16,933 nucleotides of DNA, taken from NCBI GenBank assembly GCA_023436175.1, contig JAEZKE010000092.1, positions 1-16,933 of the forward strand. Direction: 5' to 3'. The translations under genes and the position numbers were made by a program. Under the pieces are notes generated by a model. The model had not been told where the DNA came from and made no database searches. It saw nothing but the letters and a program-made list of their open reading frames with translations. This DNA is from Methanobacteriota archaeon. Its GTDB lineage: Archaea > Methanobacteriota > Methanobacteria > Methanobacteriales > Methanobacteriaceae. Below are positions 1 to 6,740 of this stretch, one piece after another; positions within the stretch are counted from its first letter, which is position 1; each line of letters opens with the position of its first letter.

Positions 1-30
1 TAATCACAATTTAAATTAACAGGAAAACTA

Positions 31-43
31 AAACTATATTTAC
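31..43 (+). promoter_or_regulatory. Probable TATA box of fae-hps
   Basis: An A/T-rich box (AAACTATATTTAC) with a purine-rich stretch just before it lies about 50 bases upstream of the fae-hps start. Initiation about 25 bases downstream would leave a leader of roughly 25-30 bases. That leader would hold the clear ribosome site GGAGG at 76-80, nine bases before the ATG. This is read by eye only. Confidence 0.4.
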
Positions 44-89
44 ACTAATTCAATACATTATTTTAGACTAATCTAGGAGGATAACAATT

Positions 90-1310
90 ATGTATCATAT
101 AGGAGAAGCTTTAATAGGAAGCGGAAATGAAGTAGCTCACGTTGATCTGGTAATTGGGGACAAAAATGGCCCTGCTGGTACAGCATTTGTAAATAATTTA
201 ACACAACTTTCAATTGGGCACACACCATTACTTTCAGTTATAAGGCCTAATTTACTTACAAAACCTGCCACACTGATCATACCTAAAGTTACTGTAAAAG
301 ATTTATGCGATGCAGAGAAAATATTCGGCCCTGCTCAGACTGCAGTAAGTAGAGCAGTAGCAGACGCAGTTCAAGAAGGATTAATTCCTGAAGAAAAAGC
401 AGAAGATTTAGTAATACTCGCCTCAGTTTTCATACATCCTGAAGCAAGTGATTATCGTAAAATTTATCAGTACAATTATGGGGCAACCAAATTGGCAATA
501 AGAAGAGCAATGGAAGGATATCCATCAGTTGGAAAAGTTTTAGCTGAAAAAGACCGTGGTGCACACCCTATAATGGGCTTTAAAGTAGTAAAACTATGGA
601 ACCCACCATACTTACAGGTCGCACTTGATTTAGACAATTTCGATGATGTTGAAAGGATAATAAACAGCCTTCCAAACCGTGAAAGGATACTGCTTGAAGC
701 TGGAACACCACTCCTTAAAAAATTCGGTGTTGGAGTTATAAGCAAAATAAGAGAACTCAGACAGGATGCATTTATAATTGCAGACCTTAAAACACTTGAT
801 GTTGGAAGAGTAGAAGTTAAAATAGCTGCAGATGAAACTGCTGATGCTGTTGCAATCTCTGGACTTGGAACCATCGAATCCATTGAAAAAGCAATCCATG
901 AAGCAATGAAACAGGGAATATATTCCATACTGGATATGATGAACGTGGAAAACTTCGTTGAAAAACTCCAGTCACTGCGATACAAACCTGACATTGTCCT
1001 GTTACACAGAAACGTTGACCTCGAAACCATGGCAAAAGAACGTGGTGAAGCTGAAGCAGAAGTAACAGAATGGGGTAACATCAAACAGATTAAAGAAATC
1101 CTTGGTAAAAACGGACTTGTTGCAGTTGCAGGTGGAATAACTCCTGACAAAGTAGAAAAAGCACTTACAAGCGGCGCAAGCATTATTATCGTTGGAAGGT
1201 ACATCATAGGTTCTAGAGATGTAAGGCGTGCAGCAGAAGACTTCTTAGCTCACATGCCTCAAGACCCTGACACCATGAGACTTGCTCTCGATGAAGACGA
1301 AGCAATTTAA
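90..1310 (+). CDS. fae-hps: Bifunctional formaldehyde-activating enzyme / 3-hexulose-6-phosphate synthase
   Basis: This 406-residue protein fuses two enzymes. Residues 1-160 are the Fae domain, which joins formaldehyde to tetrahydromethanopterin; it carries the family histidine at H17 in the stretch NEVAHVDL. Residues 165-406 are the Hps domain, an OMP-decarboxylase-type barrel with the active-site DxKxxD motif at 232-237 (DLKTLD) and phosphate-binding loops at AGGI (347-350) and VGR (368-370). In archaea without an oxidative pentose phosphate pathway, the Hps half is known to work in reverse with Phi to make ribulose 5-phosphate, and the Fae half captures the formaldehyde released. The length is full for the fusion. 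The ATG follows GGAGG at nine bases. A strong hairpin lies just after the stop, so it is probably a single-gene transcript. Confidence 0.96.
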   Translation: MYHIGEALIGSGNEVAHVDLVIGDKNGPAGTAFVNNLTQLSIGHTPLLSVIRPNLLTKPATLIIPKVTVKDLCDAEKIFGPAQTAVSRAVADAVQEGLIPEEKAEDLVILASVFIHPEASDYRKIYQYNYGATKLAIRRAMEGYPSVGKVLAEKDRGAHPIMGFKVVKLWNPPYLQVALDLDNFDDVERIINSLPNRERILLEAGTPLLKKFGVGVISKIRELRQDAFIIADLKTLDVGRVEVKIAADETADAVAISGLGTIESIEKAIHEAMKQGIYSILDMMNVENFVEKLQSLRYKPDIVLLHRNVDLETMAKERGEAEAEVTEWGNIKQIKEILGKNGLVAVAGGITPDKVEKALTSGASIIIVGRYIIGSRDVRRAAEDFLAHMPQDPDTMRLALDEDEAI

Positions 1311-1322
1311 TTAATTTTTTAA

Positions 1323-1342
1323 AGCATAGCAATGGCTATGCT
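1323..1342 (+). terminator. Hairpin terminator after fae-hps
   Basis: A perfect 8-bp stem, AGCATAGC (1323-1330) with GCTATGCT (1335-1342), closes on the loop AATG. It begins 13 bases after the fae-hps stop and is followed by a T-rich run (CTATTTTTAC). Position and shape fit a transcription terminator. Confidence 0.7.
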
Positions 1343-1360
1343 CCTTCTATTTTTACATTC

Positions 1361-1493
1361 GGAAATCTTCGATTTTCGGGCCGCGAAAAGTTTTGTTTTT
1401 TGCATGTTTACATTTTCTATCTCACGAAAATCGATGATTTCGCATGCATCAAAGATTTTTGATAGCATGAAAAAAATTGAAAATTTTTTCGCG
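1361..1493. repeat. Hairpin array A
   Basis: The region between the fae-hps terminator and the flavoprotein gene is a run of short A-arm/T-arm hairpins. Examples are GGAAATC-TTC-GATTTTC at 1361-1377, ATCAAA-GATT-TTTGAT at 1448-1463 (nested inside CATGC/GCATG), and an A-rich stem around the loop GAA at 1469-1490. CGCGAAAA (1382-1389) pairs perfectly with TTTTCGCG (1486-1493) and could close the group. Two words recur in the array at 9.6-9.9 kb: TTTTTTGCATGTTT (1396-1409) and TTTCGCATGCAT (1438-1449). The minus-strand open frame here (61 codons) runs through these palindromes and is not called a gene. Confidence 0.75.
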
Positions 1494-1674
1494 TCATAAA
1501 ACATTATTTTTGTGAAAATGAATTATTTACAAAAATTTTATAATATTTTAATTAAAAAGAGTCTATCTATTACAAAAGATCAATTATTTAAAATGGAAAT
1601 TCCCTTCTATCCCGGCATTTCCACACACAAATTTTATTTGTCTGATTACATACACTATGATCGGAGAGTTAATA

Positions 1675-2265
1675 ATGATAGTAGGTATATGCGGAAGTCC
1701 AAGAAAACAGTCCACAGATTATGTTTTAAATGAAGCTTTAAGTATGCTTGAAGATAAAGGATTTGAAACAAGTTTTTTTAGCGTTAGGGGCAAAAATATC
1801 AGCCCTTGCAGGCACTGCGATTACTGTCTAAAGAAACAGGAATGCATAATGAAAGATGATATGTATGAAGTTTATGATTTAATTAGAGAGGCAGAAGGAC
1901 TTGTATTTGCTTCTCCCTGTTATAATGGAGGAATCAGCGCGCAGTTAAAAGCTGTTATAGACAGAACCAGAGCTATGGGCGCAGCAGATATTAACTTTTT
2001 AAGAGGAAAAGTCGGCATGGCCATTTCTGTTGGTGGAGATAGAAATGGCGGACAGGAACTTGTAATTCAGCAAATATTTACTTTCTATATACTTAACGGA
2101 GCCATACCCGTAAGCGGAGGCGCGTTTGGAGCCAATTTAGGGGCAACATTCTGGTCACAGGACTCCCTTGAAGGTGTTAAAAACGATCATGAAGGATTCA
2201 GAGTCCTTAAAAAAACCGTCAGGAATTTTTCAAAATTTTTAGAAAATGTTGAGATAGACCTTTAA
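1675..2265 (+). CDS. Iron-sulfur flavoprotein (Isf-like), NADPH-dependent FMN reductase fold
   Basis: This 196-residue cytoplasmic flavodoxin-fold protein opens with the FMN-phosphate loop GICGSPRKQST (residues 4-14). It then has a compact cysteine cluster C45-x2-C48-x2-C51-x5-C57. That spacing is the one known from the Methanosarcina iron-sulfur flavoprotein, where it holds a [4Fe-4S] cluster. SPCYNGGISAQLKAVIDR is the second flavin-contacting segment. The expected role is electron transfer from ferredoxin-like donors, or detoxification of oxygen or peroxide; the physiological partner is unknown. The start at 1675 is preferred over the in-frame ATG at 1657 because GGAGAG (1663-1668) sits six bases before it and the N-terminus then matches the family. 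A hairpin follows the stop. Confidence 0.85.
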   Translation: MIVGICGSPRKQSTDYVLNEALSMLEDKGFETSFFSVRGKNISPCRHCDYCLKKQECIMKDDMYEVYDLIREAEGLVFASPCYNGGISAQLKAVIDRTRAMGAADINFLRGKVGMAISVGGDRNGGQELVIQQIFTFYILNGAIPVSGGAFGANLGATFWSQDSLEGVKNDHEGFRVLKKTVRNFSKFLENVEIDL

Positions 2266-2281
2266 CTAAAAGGATAATACA

Positions 2282-2298
2282 AACTCCTGAATGGAGTT
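2282..2298 (+). terminator. Hairpin terminator after the iron-sulfur flavoprotein
   Basis: AACTCC (2282-2287) pairs with GGAGTT (2293-2298) across a five-base loop. The T-rich stretch that follows (TTTCTTTTAATTTTTT) suits archaeal termination. It starts 17 bases after the stop codon. Confidence 0.6.
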
Positions 2299-2623
2299 GA
2301 ATTTCTTTTAATTTTTTAAAACAAATTAAATTCGCTGCAAAATAAATAATAGAAAAATAAAAGTATAAAAAACCTCAATTTTTTCTTACTATGATTTTTG
2401 AGTATCTTTATTATTTTCCTGTTTTGAACTTAAAATTATTATTTAAAATGTCTGATACCCTGGAGATTTTAAGGACCTTTTTGCCATAATATTGGCATGA
2501 TAAGCAATTATTATGATAAAAATATTCTAAAAACTCCCAATAAATAAAAATAAAATAAAATGAGTACTTTATTAAAATAATGAGAATTAAATAAACTATT
2601 AAATAGTTTTAATTCCATATTAA
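2299..2623. other. Intergenic stretch with one long hairpin, no gene seen
   Basis: This is very AT-rich DNA with stops in all frames and no RNA gene that I recognise. Its only clear structure is at 2584-2615. GAATTA pairs with TAATTC as the outer stem and AAACTAT with ATAGTTT as the inner stem, around the loop TAA and with an AAT bulge on the left. A weaker TGCCA/TGGCA hairpin lies at 2482-2497. Confidence 0.5.
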
Positions 2624-2863
2624 ATAAAGGAGATTATATTAAAAAAGCTAATATTTCTATTATTCGATAAAAGACGTGACAAGATATATAAGGGATATCA
2701 CGCAATTGAAAACCTATATGCTAATTTTATAATGCCTACAAAACCTAAGGTCTTCAAAAATCTTCGATTTTTGAGACCCCGAAAACAGAGTTTTCGAAGG
2801 TTTTGTGGCCGTAAAAAATCAAAGCTTGCAAAACTAATGTTTTGCGCTCCGAAATCATAGATT
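2624..2863 (+). other. Start-less open frame running into hairpin array B, possible gene remnant
   Basis: A frame open for about 79 codons follows a stop at 2621-2623 and ends with TAG at 2861-2863. It has no ATG, GTG or TTG before the internal ATG at 2731. GGAG (2629-2632) sits just ahead of ATA (2636), where a lost ATG is conceivable. The first part has a protein-like mix of residues (for example LLFDKRRDKIYKGYHAIENL). The part after 2734 is encoded by hairpin repeat DNA. It may be the stump of an old gene overrun by the repeat, or chance. I do not recognise the sequence. Confidence 0.2.
2734..2809. repeat. Hairpin array B, first three-way-junction unit
   Basis: The outer stem is GCC-(T)-ACAAAACCT (2734-2746) with AGGTTTTGTGGC (2798-2809). 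Inside are two hairpins. The first is GGTC, a T bulge, then TCAAAAATC, loop TTC, GATTTTTGA and GACC (2749-2778). The second is CGAAAAC-AGA-GTTTTCG (2780-2796). The junction linkers are AA, C and A. The left border word GCCTACAAAA also starts array D at 9607, and its reverse complement ends array C at 8918-8927. Confidence 0.8.
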
Positions 2864-2879
2864 TCGAGAGATTTTTTAC
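2811..2879. repeat. Hairpin array B, second three-way-junction unit
   Basis: A perfect 10-bp outer stem, GTAAAAAATC (2811-2820) with GATTTTTTAC (2870-2879), encloses two hairpins. The first is AGC, a TT bulge, GCAAAAC, loop TAAT, GTTTTGC and GCT (2823-2848). The second is CGAAATC-ATA-GATTTCG (2850-2866). The linkers are AA, C and AGA. Topology, bulge side and linkers match the preceding unit although the stem sequences differ. The unit ends 15 bases before the flippase ribosome site, so it may be part of that gene's leader. Confidence 0.8.
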
Positions 2880-2903
2880 ATGCAATTATTTTTTGGTGAG
2901 TTA

Positions 2904-4493
2904 ATGGAAGAAGTAGATGCAAATTCCTGTGAAAATCCGAATAGAGGTTCAAGTGGAAGTTCAAAGGTACTTAGAGGAAGCTTTTTAATGATGGTCAGCT
3001 ACCTGTTCTTTAGAGTAGGTGGTTACCTTTATAGATTTATATTGAGCAGAATGCTTGGACCTGAAGGGTATGGATTAGTAGGTCTTACAACACCATTTCA
3101 GGGCATATTCCAGGTATTATCTGCAGGAGGCTTTCCTCCAGCAATTTCTAAATTTGTAGCACAGCATAATGCCGTCGGTGAAACTGACATGGCAAGACAG
3201 GTCATTTTAACTTCCCTTAAATTTATGATGGTTGCAGGGACTCTTTTTGGTATTCTCATATTTTTTTCTGCTGACTGGATAGCAAATTTCTATTTTCATA
3301 AACCAGCCATGATTTATCCCCTTCAAGCTGTTGCACTTATAACTCCATTTAGTGTCATAGTTGGGGCTTTAAGAGGCGCTTTTCAGGGAGTTTATAAAAT
3401 GGAGCTTGTTGTAGCCAGTCGTGCAGTAGAACAGGTATTTATGATAAGTATGGCTGTTGTATTCGTGTCCATTGGTTTTTATGCAGCCGGGGCAGTACTT
3501 GGAACAGCTTTTGGATTTATAGCATCTTCCATAGTCTCTCTTATACTCCTTAAGAAGTATGTATGGGTACATTTTCCAAAACCAGTTACTAAAATCAGTC
3601 TAAAAGATGAATTAATGCTCTTAAAAACCCTTTTAGTCTTTTCAATACCAGTAGCTATTACAGCACTCTCAGAAATGGCAATATATGATGTAGGACCCCT
3701 TGTTATAGGTAGATATTTACCTGCACAAGATGCCGGGTATTATACAACCGCAGATCCTATTGCACGGCTCCCCCTCATAATTTCTCTTTCAGTAGCAGCC
3801 GTAATACTTCCTGCAGCTTCAGAAGCTGCAAGCTTAAAAGATCAAAGGCTTCTTGAAAATTATATAACTCAATCATATCGTTATGTAGTACTGTTAGTGT
3901 TTCCACTTTGTGTTGGGATTGCAATATTTGCACAGCCTCTTCTTAGTCTGTTATTTGGACCGGCATACATTTTTGGAGCCTCAGCACTTAGTATACTAGT
4001 TGTCGGGATGACATTCTACACACTTTTTATGGTATCATCAAGTATAATACAGGGAATTGGATATCCAAGGCTCCCTATGATCGTTCTTATTATAGGGACT
4101 GTGATAAACATTGTATTGAATTTCCTTATGGTCCCACGGTACGGAATTGTTGGAGCAGCGGTTGCAACCACCATAGTTGCATTCTTAATAATGGTTGTAA
4201 TACTCTGGAAAACCTGCAGTATAACAAAAGTAAAACTACCATACCTTGATTTTGCTAAAATTGGGATTTCATCTCTATTTATGGGAATTCCCCTAATATT
4301 AATACCTAAAACATATTTAGGGCTTTTTGCAGGAATTATAATAGCGCTGATTATATATATACTATCCTTTGCACTTGTAGGTGGGTTTACAAGAAGGGAT
4401 GTAAAATTGATTAGAAGATACAAAGGGAAATTTGGCCCACTTTCTGGCGTAGTAGAAAAAGTAGTTATATTTATAGAACGATTCGTAAAATGA
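2904..4493 (+). CDS. Polysaccharide/lipid-linked oligosaccharide flippase (MOP superfamily)
   Basis: This 529-residue integral membrane protein has about 12-14 hydrophobic helices. After a short polar N-terminus comes the family signature region, FRVGGYLYRFILSRMLGPEGYGL then FQVLSAGGFPPAISKFVA. Proteins of this family (SpoVB/Wzx type) flip lipid-linked sugars across the membrane; the cargo here is unknown and no glycosyltransferases are adjacent. The start at 2904 is chosen because GGTGAG (2895-2900) sits just before it. The in-frame ATG at 2880 begins at the edge of the repeat hairpin and lacks a ribosome site. A hairpin-rich repeat directly upstream may affect its expression. Confidence 0.88.
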   Translation: MEEVDANSCENPNRGSSGSSKVLRGSFLMMVSYLFFRVGGYLYRFILSRMLGPEGYGLVGLTTPFQGIFQVLSAGGFPPAISKFVAQHNAVGETDMARQVILTSLKFMMVAGTLFGILIFFSADWIANFYFHKPAMIYPLQAVALITPFSVIVGALRGAFQGVYKMELVVASRAVEQVFMISMAVVFVSIGFYAAGAVLGTAFGFIASSIVSLILLKKYVWVHFPKPVTKISLKDELMLLKTLLVFSIPVAITALSEMAIYDVGPLVIGRYLPAQDAGYYTTADPIARLPLIISLSVAAVILPAASEAASLKDQRLLENYITQSYRYVVLLVFPLCVGIAIFAQPLLSLLFGPAYIFGASALSILVVGMTFYTLFMVSSSIIQGIGYPRLPMIVLIIGTVINIVLNFLMVPRYGIVGAAVATTIVAFLIMVVILWKTCSITKVKLPYLDFAKIGISSLFMGIPLILIPKTYLGLFAGIIIALIIYILSFALVGGFTRRDVKLIRRYKGKFGPLSGVVEKVVIFIERFVK

Positions 4494-4512
4494 ATATATA
4501 ACAAAGATTAAA

Positions 4513-4532
4513 GAACTTATCAAGTTCATTTT
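4513..4532 (+). terminator. Weak hairpin terminator after the flippase
   Basis: GAACTT (4513-4518) and AAGTTC (4522-4527) form a six-bp stem with loop ATC, followed by ATTTT. The stem begins 20 bases after the flippase stop. Confidence 0.4.
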
Positions 4533-4567
4533 AAAATTGAATTATAATCAAATTATAGGGGCTTTTT

Positions 4568-5269
4568 ATGGACATAGAAGAGAAACCAGAATACAAACTG
4601 GAAATGGAAATTTCAATTGGCGGGAAACAGATATCATTAAATTATAAAAAATTCCTTCTTCTTAAATATATCGATGAATACGGATCTATAATGAAAGCAT
4701 CCAAAAAAACAGGTATTCCCTACAGGACAGCCCTCAAAAATATTGAAATAATGGAAGAAAAACTTGGATCTTCCATTGTTTCTACCCAAAGAGGCGGGAA
4801 AGGAGGCGGGGGCGCAAGTAGCGTTACTGATATCGGTAAACAGATATTATGGGAGTATACTAAGTTAACAAGTATCCTTAAAAAGCATTCTGAAGTAAAT
4901 GAGATGGAAGGTAAAATCACAGGAGTTTATGAAAAGAATAAGGTTATGCATGTGGATATAGAAGGAAAAACCATAGTAATCCCTTTAGATCATAATTTAA
5001 ATAAGAATGATAAAGTACTTGTTTTAATAAGTCCTGATGATATTTTTGTAACATTAGAACCCCATGAATCAAGCGTTAGAAACGTGTTTGAGGGCAATAT
5101 TATCGGAATGGAACTCAATAATGAGATGATAAGGCTTACCATCCAATTAAACAATACAAAGCTTTATGCAGATGTTACAGACTATTCAAGAGAAAAACTT
5201 GGGCTAACACTGGGTATGGACATATTTATAGGTTTTAAAGCTGCTTCAGCCACTATAATTAAAATGTAA
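4568..5269 (+). CDS. ModE-like transcriptional regulator (winged HTH plus TOBE/Mop domains)
   Basis: This is a 233-residue cytoplasmic DNA-binding protein. Residues 20-105 form a LysR/ModE-type winged helix, with the typical run from YGSIMKASKKTGIPYRTALKNIE to a glycine-rich wing (RGGKGGGGAS, 75-84). Residues 115-165 resemble a diverged TOBE/Mop domain, and 170-232 form a clearer one (VRNVFEGNIIGMEL...). In known ModE proteins the Mop pair binds molybdate or tungstate and controls uptake and cofactor genes. That fits a methanogen needing Mo/W formylmethanofuran dehydrogenase, but no mod or wtp transporter is in the window. The ATG is preceded by GGGG (4558-4561). A TATA-like box at about 4541-4549 suggests a short leader. 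Confidence 0.85.
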   Translation: MDIEEKPEYKLEMEISIGGKQISLNYKKFLLLKYIDEYGSIMKASKKTGIPYRTALKNIEIMEEKLGSSIVSTQRGGKGGGGASSVTDIGKQILWEYTKLTSILKKHSEVNEMEGKITGVYEKNKVMHVDIEGKTIVIPLDHNLNKNDKVLVLISPDDIFVTLEPHESSVRNVFEGNIIGMELNNEMIRLTIQLNNTKLYADVTDYSREKLGLTLGMDIFIGFKAASATIIKM

Positions 5270-5277
5270 CCTATAAA

Positions 5278-5297
5278 TTAAGATTCATGAATTTTAA
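5278..5297. other. 20-base palindrome after the ModE-like gene
   Basis: TTAAGATTCA and TGAATTTTAA form a continuous 20-base palindrome with one G-T pair, eight bases after the stop codon. There is no strong T tract after it, so it may be a weak terminator or a protein-binding site. The rest of 5298-5369 shows nothing recognisable. Confidence 0.35.
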
Positions 5298-5370
5298 GTT
5301 ATAAAATAAAGAAAATGCACCCGTTAAACAGGCATATCTATACCTGATTTCATAAGAATCAACTCTACAA

Positions 5371-5394
5371 ATTATATTAATTGTAAATTACAAT
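5371..5394 (+). promoter_or_regulatory. TATA box and operator-like palindrome of the ferredoxin-hisB unit
   Basis: ATTATATTA (5371-5379) lies about 30 bases before the ferredoxin ATG. It is immediately followed by a perfect palindrome, ATTGTAA-A-TTACAAT (5380-5394). No ribosome site precedes the start, so transcription probably begins near the ATG and the mRNA may be leaderless. A palindrome between TATA box and start site is where a repressor would be expected to act. The regulator is not known. Confidence 0.45.
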
Positions 5395-5404
5395 GTAATT
5401 AAAT

Positions 5405-5632
5405 ATGAGGATCGAAATAGATAAAGAAAAATGCACAGGCTGCGGAAAATGTAGAGAAGTATGCCCTAAAGGACCTAAAATATGGAGTATAGGCAAAGAT
5501 AAAAAGGCAAAAGCTTCACATTTGGAATACTGTCATGTATGCATTAATTGTGCCTCAAGATGTCCTGTTGATGCAATACATGTAATTAGAGATGCAGAAG
5601 AAAAAGAAGAAGCAGCACAAAAAAGTGAGTAA
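5405..5632 (+). CDS. 2[4Fe-4S] ferredoxin
   Basis: This 75-residue electron carrier has two complete cluster motifs. The first is C10-x2-C13-x2-C16-x3-C20-P and the second is C43-x2-C46-x2-C49-x3-C53-P. The usual crossover between two cubane clusters is expected. An insertion rich in lysine (residues 22-38) separates the motifs, and the tail after residue 60 is acidic and charged. The start has no ribosome site and is probably used on a leaderless transcript. hisB follows after 22 bases, so the two are likely co-transcribed, although ferredoxin has no known step in histidine synthesis. The redox partner is unknown. Confidence 0.92.
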   Translation: MRIEIDKEKCTGCGKCREVCPKGPKIWSIGKDKKAKASHLEYCHVCINCASRCPVDAIHVIRDAEEKEEAAQKSE

Positions 5633-5654
5633 ATATCTGGAAGAAGGTTCAAAA

Positions 5655-6236
5655 ATGGCAGAAAGAAGCATGAAAATGAGCAGGAAAACATCTGAAACAG
5701 ACATTGAAATTTCATTAAATATCGATGGAAATGGAAAATCCGATGTAAGCACCGGAATTGACTTTTTTGATCATATGTTAAATTCTTTTGCAAGACACGG
5801 CTTTTTTGACCTGGATATTAGCGCCAAAGGAGATATAAAAGTAGATGATCACCATACAGTTGAAGATGTTGGAATACTACTTGGAGAAACCTTCGCAGGT
5901 GCAATAGGAGATAAAAAGGGAATAAAAAGGATGTCACATGCAATAATCCCCATGGATGATGCTCTGGCAACTGTTGCAGTAGATATAAGCGGGAGAAGTT
6001 ACAGCGTCTTAAATTTTAAGTTTAAAAAGGCGAAAGTTGGAGATTTAAGCACCGAAAATGTGGAACACTTCTTTGAATCCTTTGTAAATTCTGCAAGAAT
6101 TAATATTAATGCCAAGGTTGAAGGTGAAAATGATCATCATAAAATAGAAGCACTCTTTAAGGCATTTGCAAGGGCTTTGAATGATGCATCTCGAATTGAA
6201 CACAACATAATTCCCAGTACAAAAGGTGTACTATAA
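5655..6236 (+). CDS. hisB: Imidazoleglycerol-phosphate dehydratase (histidine biosynthesis)
   Basis: This 193-residue enzyme catalyses the dehydration of imidazoleglycerol phosphate to imidazoleacetol phosphate. The metal-binding repeats are intact: HHTVED at 66-71 and HHKIEA at 161-166, plus FFDHML at 37-42. The length is that of the stand-alone archaeal/plant-type enzyme, with no phosphatase domain. The start at 5655 follows AGAAGG (5642-5647) at seven bases. The longer frame from 5592 would overlap the ferredoxin gene by 41 bases and add a lysine-rich stretch absent from the family. A terminator hairpin follows. No other his genes are in the window, which is usual for methanogens with scattered his genes. 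Confidence 0.95.
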   Translation: MAERSMKMSRKTSETDIEISLNIDGNGKSDVSTGIDFFDHMLNSFARHGFFDLDISAKGDIKVDDHHTVEDVGILLGETFAGAIGDKKGIKRMSHAIIPMDDALATVAVDISGRSYSVLNFKFKKAKVGDLSTENVEHFFESFVNSARININAKVEGENDHHKIEALFKAFARALNDASRIEHNIIPSTKGVL

Positions 6237-6262
6237 CTAAACTAAAAATTAGACTTATTTTT

Positions 6263-6285
6263 AAGATTTATAGTAATCTTTTTTT
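6263..6285 (+). terminator. Terminator of the ferredoxin-hisB unit
   Basis: AAGATT (6263-6268) pairs with AATCTT (6275-6280) across a six-base loop and is followed directly by five more T residues. It lies 26 bases after the hisB stop. Confidence 0.65.
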
Positions 6286-6306
6286 ATAATTCTTTATTTA
6301 AGGATT

Positions 6307-6696
6307 TTAAATTCTTTCATTACTAATTTTCTCGCTTACTGCCCCTATTTCTGATTTTAATAATTTAAATAGTTTATACTCATCTTTTACGCTTAAAAGA
6401 TCCTGTTCCATACCATTTAATTCATATGAAGATATTTCTATGTCCATTTTATAGTAATCAGACATCATTACGTCCACCTGATGTAGCATCTCATGGATTC
6501 TACCGTACTGGTATAAAATTGCATCCACTTCTTCTTGCAATGATTCAAGTCTTGATTTTAGTCCTTTTATTAAATTCAGCAATTCATTTGGATTTTGAGG
6601 TTCATTCAATATTTCACGATGTGCTTCCTGTATTGCAGCCATTTCCACATGTATACTTTCTATTTTGTGCTTATTAGAATTTGCAAAAAGCATCAT
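6307..6696 (-). CDS. Helical, probably coiled-coil protein of unknown function; 5' end uncertain
   Basis: The frame gives 129 residues, soluble, without cysteines, signal or membrane segment. It is almost wholly helical and heptad-like, with many Glu, Leu, Ile and Met. I do not recognise the family. The first ATG is at 6696 but has no ribosome site. The same frame stays open upstream to a stop at about 6780-6783 and still reads protein-like (KLVQNDFEHIYDNYTR just before the ATG), with no ATG, GTG or TTG. That upstream part overlaps the border of hairpin array E. Either the gene starts at 6696 on a leaderless transcript, or its original start was lost to the repeat. It is the only minus-strand gene among the left-hand genes. 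Confidence 0.6.
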   Translation of the reverse strand: MMLFANSNKHKIESIHVEMAAIQEAHREILNEPQNPNELLNLIKGLKSRLESLQEEVDAILYQYGRIHEMLHQVDVMMSDYYKMDIEISSYELNGMEQDLLSVKDEYKLFKLLKSEIGAVSEKISNERI

Positions 6697-6740
6697 ACGA
6701 GTATAATTGTCGTATATATGCTCAAAATCATTTTGGACCA

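Noticed and set aside
476..1207. Long minus-strand open frame inside fae-hps (243 codons)
   Set aside because: It lies wholly within a certain gene, has low-complexity Ser/Thr-rich content typical of an antisense frame, and has no ribosome site.
1319..1504. Minus-strand 61-codon frame across array A
   Set aside because: It is read from hairpin DNA, whose palindromes happen to lack stops. It resembles other array-derived frames rather than a protein family.
2299..2733. tRNA, C/D box or other small RNA gene
   Set aside because: No cloverleaf with a T-loop (GTTCRANYC) and no properly spaced C and D boxes were found here or in the other gaps.
2880..2903. Flippase start at ATG 2880
   Set aside because: It begins at the edge of a repeat stem with no ribosome site; GGTGAG supports 2904.
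2698..2964. Minus-strand 88-codon frame across array B
   Set aside because: It runs through the repeat and into the flippase start. Its KNRRF-like words come from the hairpin arms.
5592..5654. hisB start at ATG 5592
   Set aside because: It would overlap ferredoxin and add a lysine-rich extension not typical of HisB; 5655 has a ribosome site and gives the family length.
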